A stretch of DNA of 59,286 nt from Betaproteobacteria bacterium (GTDB taxonomy: Bacteria; Pseudomonadota; Gammaproteobacteria; Burkholderiales; SG8-39), in assembly GCA_016210745.1 (NCBI GenBank), contig JACQTO010000083.1, positions 1-59,286 on the forward strand, read 5' to 3'. The position numbers were made by a program, and so were the translations under genes. A model generated the notes under the pieces. The model was given only the letters and a program-made list of their open reading frames with translations, was not told where the DNA came from and did no database searches. This document shows positions 53,434 to 59,286 of this stretch, piece by piece. Each line of letters starts with the position of its first letter. Positions within the stretch are counted from its first letter, which is position 1.

Positions 53434-54876
53434 TCAGCGTTCAGCCGCATCGGCGCCGGCAATCCTGCCGAATACCAGGCCCTTCAGAACCGACGTAGCC
53501 CCCGTGCAGTTTCCGTAATACATCCCGATTACCTCCCCCGCCGCGTACAGACCGGGGATTGGTTCGCCGTCGAGGTCAAGAACACGAGCATTCGAGTCGA
53601 CCTTGATTCCTCCGAAAGTGAAACCATTGCACGAGATTATCGGGTAGGCGTGGAAAGGCGATTCGTCTAGTGGCAGTGCCCAGTTCGATTTTGCCGGAAC
53701 CAGCCCGCGCGTGGCCAGACCGTCGAGCTCGAGCGGCTTGAAGTCCCCCGGTACGCACGCGCCGTTGTACTCGTTTATCGTTTGTTCGAGCGCGTCGGCG
53801 GGCAGCGAAATTTTCGCCGCGAGTTCCCGCACCGAGGCGGCCACAATCGGCGGTTTGTCGGACCGGATGCCGAGGCGATAGTTGGGTATGCGCGTGTGCT
53901 TGGCGTCGAGAATTACGTAGGCGAAACCGTCGCGCTGCTCGAACACGCGGCGCGTGACCCTCTCGTAATACGCGTCGACGGTTCCTGGCGCCTCGTCGGT
54001 GAAACGGCGTCCGTCTTTGTTCACGAGGATTCCGTAGGGGAAAATGAAGATCGCCGGTTCTGCTTTGCCGGAGCGCGGATCGACCGGCTCCGCGTGATAA
54101 CTGCCGAAATCTCCGCAGGGCGCGGCCCCGGCGTCGAGCGCCATCTGTATCCCCTCGCCGCGGTTGTAATACCCCCCTTTGCAGATCGGCCGCAGGAACG
54201 CCGATCGCGGGCCCAGATAGCGCGTCAACATCTCGGGATTGCCTTCGAATCCGCCGGAGGCAAGCACCACCTTTCCCGCGAGCTCGATGGTCCCGGTCTG
54301 CCTGCCGGTCGCCGAAAGGCCGACTACTCGTCCGTCCGTCCCCCTCCTGAGCCTGCTCGCCGTCGTCTCGTAGAAAAACGTCACGCCAAGGCTCTCGGCC
54401 CGGGCTGCCAATGCTTCGATGATTGCGAGTCCGCCTCCGATAGGCAATAAACGCGGCTGCGACTTGGTCAGGTACGCGGTGGGCAGGAAGTCGAACCGGA
54501 CGCCGAGCTGTTTGAGCCAAGCAACTGTCGGCCCCGCACCCGCGGCGAATGTGTTGAGCACGCCTGGATCGGCAATGCTCAGGGATTTCACGAGGCTCGA
54601 CTGCGTTTCGCGCGGCCCCGCGGATTCTTCGACCAGGTCCGGATCGACGTAGCCGCTGCCGTTTTCGGCGAGATGAGTCTCGAAATCGTCGCTGACTTCG
54701 GTTTCGCTCTTCATGCGCAGGTAAGCTTCCGTGTAGCGACTCTGTCCGCCACGGTCGCTGCGAACGGCACGCTCCAGCAGCGCGACACGCGCCCCGCTTT
54801 CGGCAGCCGCAACGGCCGCCGAGAGCCCGGCCACCCCGCATCCCACCACGATCACATCGAACGCATTGGTGTTCAT
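53434..54876 (-). CDS. FAD-dependent dehydrogenase of the fumarate reductase/tricarballylate dehydrogenase (TcuA-like) type
   Basis: A 480-residue flavoprotein of the FAD_binding_2 superfamily (flavoprotein subunit of succinate dehydrogenase/fumarate reductase). GxGxxG is in VVGCGVAGLSAAVAAAESG, followed by the ERAVRSDRGGQSRYTEAYLRM motif, and a C-terminal GLYAAGEVIGMYYGNCTGATSVLKGLVFGR. The proximity to a TTT receptor and a UbiD decarboxylase resembles carboxylate-catabolic modules (for example tricarballylate dehydrogenase). Exact substrate unknown. It lies 188 bp downstream of the UbiD gene, with the repeat element copy C between them. Confidence 0.88.
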   Translation of the reverse strand: MNTNAFDVIVVGCGVAGLSAAVAAAESGARVALLERAVRSDRGGQSRYTEAYLRMKSETEVSDDFETHLAENGSGYVDPDLVEESAGPRETQSSLVKSLSIADPGVLNTFAAGAGPTVAWLKQLGVRFDFLPTAYLTKSQPRLLPIGGGLAIIEALAARAESLGVTFFYETTASRLRRGTDGRVVGLSATGRQTGTIELAGKVVLASGGFEGNPEMLTRYLGPRSAFLRPICKGGYYNRGEGIQMALDAGAAPCGDFGSYHAEPVDPRSGKAEPAIFIFPYGILVNKDGRRFTDEAPGTVDAYYERVTRRVFEQRDGFAYVILDAKHTRIPNYRLGIRSDKPPIVAASVRELAAKISLPADALEQTINEYNGACVPGDFKPLELDGLATRGLVPAKSNWALPLDESPFHAYPIISCNGFTFGGIKVDSNARVLDLDGEPIPGLYAAGEVIGMYYGNCTGATSVLKGLVFGRIAGADAAER

Positions 54877-54896
54877 TGTGTCCCTGTAAGAGCTAC

Positions 54897-55035
54897 GGCC
54901 GAATCCCTAAGCCGGCAAAGCCGGAACCAAAGAGGTTGGTTTTCTGCCTTTTATCAATCTCGTGTTTTCGTGCAGTTGCGAAGTTGCAACTGCACGAAAA
55001 CACGAGACCTATACAACACCCAATTCTCGCCGAAA
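54897..55035 (-). repeat. Structured intergenic element, copy C (inverted, covarying hairpin)
   Basis: Third copy, in opposite orientation to A and B. The 22-bp arms are at 54958-54979 and 54986-55007. The inner TTTTCGTGCAGTTGC is identical to A, but the outer three pairs change from CCC/GGG to GTG/CAC, keeping the helix perfect. Downstream in the element's own orientation come AACCAA/TTGGTT and CCGGC/GCCGG helices. The GGATT-type ends of A and B are lost or very degenerate here. It lies between UbiD and the flavoprotein gene. Confidence 0.86.
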
Positions 55036-55064
55036 ACGCCAGCAGTCACGGAAGTGCCTGTTGC

Positions 55065-56465
55065 TCAAAACTGCTTCAGCGCTTCCGGTCCCAGGTAATC
55101 CTCCAGTCTGATGCGCGATGTCACCGATTCGGGAATGCGGATCTTCCTCGGGAAGCTGCGGCGATCGACCGGCATGGTTGCGTCGATTCCGCCTTTGGCC
55201 GTGATGATGTCGTTAGCCGAAGGATCGAGGCCGGTGCCCATCATGCCCGGAATGACCACGAGATCCTTGTCCCACTGGGATCGCGTTGCAACGGCCCAGA
55301 GAACTTGCTCGTCGTCGTATATGTCGACGTCCTCGTCCACTACGATTACGTGCTTCACGTGATAATCGGAGCTGAGGGCGGTCGCAATGACGGTCTTAGG
55401 CTCTCCATCGTTCGACTTTCTCAACTGGACATAGGCGTGGAGCCTTGCCGTGCCTGACACGGGCATGTGAACTCCCGTGACGCCGGGTACCACCGCCTTG
55501 ATCCGGTTGAACAGATGCGCTTCGACCATCGGGGCGTCGAGAAGAATGTGATCGGCATGGCCCGGCATGACGTCCAGGTAGAAGGCGTCTTGCCTCCGTG
55601 TGATGGCTTTCACCTCGGCCGGCGGGTTGAGCCTTTGGCCGCCGTAATATCCCGTGTACTCGCCGAAAGGCGCTTCAATCTCGAGCTCCGAAATGGACAT
55701 TTCGGCTTCTATCACTATGTCTGCCTGGGCTGGAACCATGATCTCCTTTCCCCAAGTTTCCGAAGGGGTCAATTCGAGAGGCTCGCCCATGAATCCGCCG
55801 ATGATCTCCGGCTCGTCCACCAGCAGCTTCGTCTGCGCTCCGATATAGAACGCCGGGTGATGTCCGATTACCAAAATAATGGGAACGTTTCGATTCAGCG
55901 CCTTGTATTTCTGGAAGTAGTGATGGGTGTGGCGGGCGGCGACGAAATTGGCGACAAGACGCCTCGGGCCCGCGACATAGACGCGAAGAATCGCGCAATT
56001 GGTCATCCCCGTCTCGGGGTCTTTGACCCATACGCTCGGGCTGGTCAGGTAAGGTCCCAGATCCATCTCGTGATGCGTAACGATGGGCATTTCGTAGAGA
56101 TCGGCGGCTGTCCCCACTTGGGTAACCTGTTTTACGGCCGCCCGCGCCGGATCGACGACGACCGGCGCGACCGGTTTCTCCCTCGCCACGTATTCGAGAG
56201 CAAGCTTTGGAACAGTCGTGCCGAGCGCATCGGCCAAGCGCTCCCTGGAGCCGAACAGATTGATCACGAGCGGCAGCTTGGAGATCGATCCGTTCAGGTT
56301 GCGCACCTTCTCGAAGATGAGGACCGGCCGCATCTTTCTGGATTCGACCTGCTGCAGAATGGCCGGTATTTCGAACTCAGGCGAGACTTCCTTCGTCACC
56401 CTGACGACCTGCGACGGCATGTCCCGTTCCAAGTGCTCGATATACGATCGCATGCATGGATTCAT
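55065..56465 (-). CDS. UbiD-family prFMN-dependent decarboxylase
   Basis: A 466-residue member of the UbiD family, which uses prenylated FMN for reversible decarboxylation of aromatic or alpha,beta-unsaturated acids. Typical blocks: PSVWVKDPETGMTNCAILRVY with the arginine, FGEYTGYYGG with a catalytic Glu, and RLHAYVQLRKSNDGEPK and KHVIVVDEDVDIYDDEQVLWAVATR. The ATG at 56465 has a GAGGAAG site seven bases upstream. UbiX, needed to make the cofactor, is not in the window. It lies between the receptor and the flavoprotein in one presumed operon. Confidence 0.9.
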   Translation of the reverse strand: MNPCMRSYIEHLERDMPSQVVRVTKEVSPEFEIPAILQQVESRKMRPVLIFEKVRNLNGSISKLPLVINLFGSRERLADALGTTVPKLALEYVAREKPVAPVVVDPARAAVKQVTQVGTAADLYEMPIVTHHEMDLGPYLTSPSVWVKDPETGMTNCAILRVYVAGPRRLVANFVAARHTHHYFQKYKALNRNVPIILVIGHHPAFYIGAQTKLLVDEPEIIGGFMGEPLELTPSETWGKEIMVPAQADIVIEAEMSISELEIEAPFGEYTGYYGGQRLNPPAEVKAITRRQDAFYLDVMPGHADHILLDAPMVEAHLFNRIKAVVPGVTGVHMPVSGTARLHAYVQLRKSNDGEPKTVIATALSSDYHVKHVIVVDEDVDIYDDEQVLWAVATRSQWDKDLVVIPGMMGTGLDPSANDIITAKGGIDATMPVDRRSFPRKIRIPESVTSRIRLEDYLGPEALKQF

Positions 56466-56514
56466 GCTGCGCTTCCTCTGGCCAGGATCGGGCTGCCGGC
56501 GCGGGGCTGATGAC

Positions 56515-57507
56515 TCATTCGGCAACGATATTGAGCTTGCGCGCGACATTGCGCCACTTGTCGATATCCGAGCGGACGAACGAAGTAAACTCGCCGACGG
56601 TCATCGATCCGGAATCCACACCTTCCTTCTCGAACGCATTGCGCATCTCTGGCGATAATACGATGGCGCGGATCTCCGAATTGAGACGATTGACGACCGG
56701 TTGTGGCGTGCCCGCCGGCACAAACGTGCCCCACCAGGATTCGTCAGTAAACCCGTGAACTGTTTCCGATAGGGTTGGCAGGTCCGGAGTGAACTTGGAG
56801 CGCGTTAGCGAGGAGACTGCAAGCGCCCGGAGTTTTCCCCCTTTGACATGCGGCATGACCGTTGAATAGGAAAACAACATGACTTGAATACGACCGCCGA
56901 TCAAGTCGGTCACGGCCAGCCCACCCCCTTTATAGGGAACATGGGTCATCTCCGTACCCGCCATCATGTTGAATCGAGCGGTATTCAGGTGGTGGCTCGA
57001 TCCAATCCCGGTCGATCCGTAATTGAGCTTGCCTTTGTTTGCCCGCGCCGCGTCGAGCAACTGCGCGGTGCTCTTGTACGGTGAATCACTGGACACGACG
57101 AGTATCTGCGGTCCGCTCGCTACCATCGCGACCGGCGCGAATCCGTTGATCGGGTCATAGGGCAGCTTCGGTTGCACAGCGGCATTCGCGGAAAAAGGCG
57201 TCGCCGTCAGCAACAGCGTTGAGCCGTCGGCAACCGCGCGGGACACATACTCCGCACCGATCGAGCCCGTCGCACCGGTCCGGTTCTCGACCACGACCGT
57301 GCCGCCAATCCGGACACCGAGCTTTTGGCCGAGCAATCGCGCAAAAATGTCGGTGCTGGCACCCGGCGCAAACGGGACCACGATCTTGATCATTTTGGGC
57401 AGATTCGCGCCGCTGGGTTGTCCCTGTGCGACAACCGGGTACAGCGCAGTCGCCGCTAAGATCGCAGCCGCTACCGTCGATTTTGCCGAAGTGAAAATAG
57501 CTTGCAT
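56515..57507 (-). CDS. Bug/TctC-family periplasmic solute receptor
   Basis: A 330-residue receptor with a signal peptide (AAAILAATALYPVVAQGQ) and the Bug features MIKIVVPFAPGASTDIFARLLGQKL, VENRTGATGSIGAEYVSRAVADGS and HVPYKGGGLAVTDLIGGRI. It starts the transcript that continues into the UbiD decarboxylase 49 bp later, so its ligand is probably the substrate of the UbiD/flavoprotein pair. GGAG site before ATG. Confidence 0.93.
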   Translation of the reverse strand: MQAIFTSAKSTVAAAILAATALYPVVAQGQPSGANLPKMIKIVVPFAPGASTDIFARLLGQKLGVRIGGTVVVENRTGATGSIGAEYVSRAVADGSTLLLTATPFSANAAVQPKLPYDPINGFAPVAMVASGPQILVVSSDSPYKSTAQLLDAARANKGKLNYGSTGIGSSHHLNTARFNMMAGTEMTHVPYKGGGLAVTDLIGGRIQVMLFSYSTVMPHVKGGKLRALAVSSLTRSKFTPDLPTLSETVHGFTDESWWGTFVPAGTPQPVVNRLNSEIRAIVLSPEMRNAFEKEGVDSGSMTVGEFTSFVRSDIDKWRNVARKLNIVAE

Positions 57508-57870
57508 CAGTTTTCTCCAAAATGGGACATACGGGGAAAAACGAAAGGGAATAGCGATCCTGCCGTGGTCCAACACCGGTAGCCCGGGGCGCAGAAGGCG
57601 CAGACAAGATCCATGTGATGACATCCCGGACCGGGGCTTTCTGCGCCCGGTCAGGACCTCCTCCCCAGAAGGCATATAACCGCGATTTTCGACAGGGTTA
57701 TTGAGAACTGATGGGAAATCTACGCTATCCACCACAGCGTGGCAAGGCGGCTTTCAATGCGATAGGGTACGGATCTCCAAATCCGGTGGAGGCGGGCTGG
57801 TGGGCGTCGCAGCTTCCGGAATATTCGGAGCGCAACACTACCGGCATGAACCGATAGAATTGTCGTCGCC
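57508..57870. other. Intergenic region with inverted GGGCGCAGAA repeat
   Basis: About 360 bp separate the divergent receptor and JAMM genes. I see no gene. A 10-bp inverted repeat, GGGCGCAGAA (57587-57596) and TTCTGCGCCC (57639-57648), is spaced about 40 bp apart, upstream of the receptor gene. It could bind a dimeric regulator or form a hairpin. No clear -35/-10 was assigned. Confidence 0.5.
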
Positions 57871-58332
57871 ATGACTTTCGTGCTCCAGAGGAGTAGCCTC
57901 GCCGCCATCCGCGCCCATGCGTGCGAGGCGTATCCCGATGAGTGCTGCGGATTGATCGTCGAGCGTGACGGTCGCGAAGAGATCGTCCGGGTGACCAATA
58001 TTCAGAACGAGTTGCACGCTCAGGACCCGGACCAGTTTCCGCGCACCGCGGCGATTGCGTACATGATGGGCCCGGAGGCAGCCCCGATCCTAATCCGAAG
58101 CGAGCGAGGCGAGCTGCGCCTGCTGGCGATTTATCACTCGCATCCGGACGAGGAGGCCTACTTCTCCGAGGAAGACCGCAGGCAGGCCTGTGGCGCGTCC
58201 GACGAACCGACCTACCCGCAGGCGGCACAAGTCGTCATGTCGGTGCGCAATCGTGAAGTGGGGACCACGAAAGTGTTCCTCTGGGATGCGCAAACACGCG
58301 CGTACCGCGAGGCGCAGATCCGCTCGCCCTGA
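57871..58332 (+). CDS. JAMM/MPN+ family zinc metalloprotease-like protein (M67)
   Basis: A 153-residue JAMM-domain protein. The motif is complete: Glu24 (DECCG), H89-S-H91 then P...S99xxD102 (YHSHPDEEAYFSEEDRRQ). Bacterial relatives of this kind (Mec+-like) remove or process ubiquitin-like sulfur carriers such as ThiS/MoaD relatives. No sulfur-carrier gene is nearby here, so the partner is unknown. The ATG at 57871 begins the homology; no strong ribosome site is evident. The fold is also seen in RadC and JAB1. Confidence 0.9.
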   Translation: MTFVLQRSSLAAIRAHACEAYPDECCGLIVERDGREEIVRVTNIQNELHAQDPDQFPRTAAIAYMMGPEAAPILIRSERGELRLLAIYHSHPDEEAYFSEEDRRQACGASDEPTYPQAAQVVMSVRNREVGTTKVFLWDAQTRAYREAQIRSP

Positions 58333-58390
58333 GCGTGCATGAACCGGCGCGTCTTGGGGAAGAGGCGCAGGCAATTATGCGACTCGCGCC

Positions 58391-59065
58391 TCAAGGAACG
58401 CTGCGGTCGTTGAGGAGCTTTTTCAGTTCGGCCACGTCTGCCTCGAGGGCCGCCACCCGTTGTTCCAATCGGCTCACGGGTTCGCTGCGAACGTCTGCCT
58501 TTTCGACATGATCCGCGGCAACCTCGTGGCTTCCGCCCTCCTCCACACCGGCAACGGCGTCGCCGAAGGTGTGGGCGTAGCGCGATTCGCGCTTTCCCGG
58601 TTCCCGGGCCAGCCGCACCACGAACGGGCCATCTTCCCGAACCGTGAGGCTGCGGAGCACCCCTTCGACTTCCGTCACGTCGCCAAATGGGCATAGCCGA
58701 CCGGCGCGGCTGCGCAATTCTCCGGGCGTCTGCGGACCGCGCAGGAACAGTTCGCAGATGATCGCAAGTTCCTGGGGCGAGAATTTCAGGTTCCCGAAAG
58801 AAGTATTGCAGAAACGATGCTGGAACTTGCGCACGCGAGCCCCGTAGCCGCTGTGTTCGCTGACGACGAATTTGGCGATCAGCCGCTCGACGGTCCCCAG
58901 GACGGCAGCCTCGCTGAGCTCCAATACCGGGTCACGGTTGCTCTTTTGGTTGCAGGCATTGGTAAGGGCGTTCAAGGACAGCGGGTATTGCTCCGGGGTG
59001 GTTATCTCCTTTTCGATTAGGCAGCCGATAACGCGCGTTTCGTCGGGGGAGAGCTGCATGACCAT
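58391..59065 (-). CDS. yceH: YceH family (DUF480) winged-helix protein
   Basis: A 224-residue YceH-family protein with two winged-helix domains. Conserved blocks are [73 protein letters not shown] and the Arg/Glu-rich C-terminal coiled-coil ([21 protein letters not shown]). Function unknown, possibly a DNA-binding regulator. Start at 59065 ([12 protein letters not shown]) has a GAGGG site; an ATG two codons later is also good. Confidence 0.94.
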   Translation of the reverse strand: MVMQLSPDETRVIGCLIEKEITTPEQYPLSLNALTNACNQKSNRDPVLELSEAAVLGTVERLIAKFVVSEHSGYGARVRKFQHRFCNTSFGNLKFSPQELAIICELFLRGPQTPGELRSRAGRLCPFGDVTEVEGVLRSLTVREDGPFVVRLAREPGKRESRYAHTFGDAVAGVEEGGSHEVAADHVEKADVRSEPVSRLEQRVAALEADVAELKKLLNDRSVP

Positions 59066-59173
59066 GGTTAACCCTCTGTGCGGCAGATTGTCGAAGATTG
59101 ACAACGAATTGGGCTTAGAGTATCAAATTTGCTCGCATATATTGATAATTCCAATCCGGAGGAGGAGCTTCTC

Positions 59174-59286
59174 ATGCGGGGATCAGACCTGTTAGTCCAG
59201 TCATTGGTGCAAGCCGGCGTGAAGCATGTGTTCGGAATGCCCGGTCATACGGCGATGCCCATTCTGGATTCCATCAGCCGGGAACC
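59174..59286 (+). CDS. Thiamine-diphosphate-dependent enzyme, N-terminal fragment
   Basis: The window ends 37 codons into this gene. The start (MRGSDLLVQSLVQAGVKHV) followed by FGMPGHTAMPILDSI is the beginning of the TPP-binding N-terminal domain of acetolactate synthase/benzoylformate decarboxylase-like enzymes. A strong GGAGGAG ribosome site lies upstream. Subfamily is undecided from so little sequence. Confidence 0.8.
   Translation, partial: MRGSDLLVQSLVQAGVKHVFGMPGHTAMPILDSISRE

Noticed and set aside
57720-58228. Minus-strand frames over the JAMM gene
   Set aside because: Arg/Ser/Pro-rich shadows of a gene with a complete JAMM motif.
1-59286. Prophage, IS element, CRISPR array or toxin-antitoxin pair
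   Set aside because: No transposase, integrase, phage structural gene, regular direct-repeat spacing or toxin/antitoxin pair was recognised in the window.

Overview
The window looks like a Betaproteobacterium, probably Burkholderiales-like. Base composition is GC-rich. Supporting signs are four Bug/TctC-type periplasmic receptors, a DUF3460 gene, an SOS mutasome (lexA-imuA-imuB-dnaE2), the SRP RNA gene next to dnaX, and a GspA/GspB pair. It is chromosomal: housekeeping blocks alternate with catabolic genes and short intergenic repeats. I see no phage, IS transposase, CRISPR array, rRNA or tRNA gene.

Layout. 1-8700 is a catabolic stretch: a phenylacetate-CoA-ligase-like gene whose 3' part is riddled with stop codons at the window edge, cyclopropane fatty acid synthase, a cupin, two Bug receptors, a 981-residue fusion of the three HcnA/HcnB/HcnC-type modules, and a clear arylmalonate decarboxylase homologue. 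8800-15760 is the SOS unit: lexA, imuA, imuB and dnaE2 with two identical LexA boxes, plus a divergent SRAP gene. 15800-18450 holds small proteins, a TPR protein, a cold-shock protein and an ankyrin protein. 18450-23820 is a core block: tatD, holB, tmk and mltG on one strand, ygfZ and an NRDE protein on the other.

23868-28213 encodes a fused aldolase/short-chain dehydrogenase, mtnA, an LsrF-like class I aldolase and a small Cys-rich protein. Together they resemble salvage of methylthioribose or 5-deoxyribose phosphates by a DHAP-shunt-like route. 28260-36260 holds a DUF3124 protein, recR, ybaB, dnaX, the SRP RNA (ffs), parC and parE. 36440-45320 mixes a CoA-transferase, a VOC protein, an HD hydrolase, an amidohydrolase, an MFS transporter, a UvrD-type helicase and an atypical receptor. 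45420-49430 holds gspB, gspA and an aldehyde dehydrogenase. 49460-57510, all on the minus strand, carries a two-component system and a receptor/UbiD/flavoprotein catabolic unit. 57870 to the end has a JAMM metalloprotease-like protein, a YceH-type protein and the start of a TPP-dependent enzyme.

The most novel-looking signal is a family of intergenic elements (29409-29652, 41863-42090, 54897-55035, with a mini version at 31536-31616). They share a perfect or near-perfect 22-bp hairpin and a second helix. Base changes between copies are compensatory, which suggests the folded form is selected.
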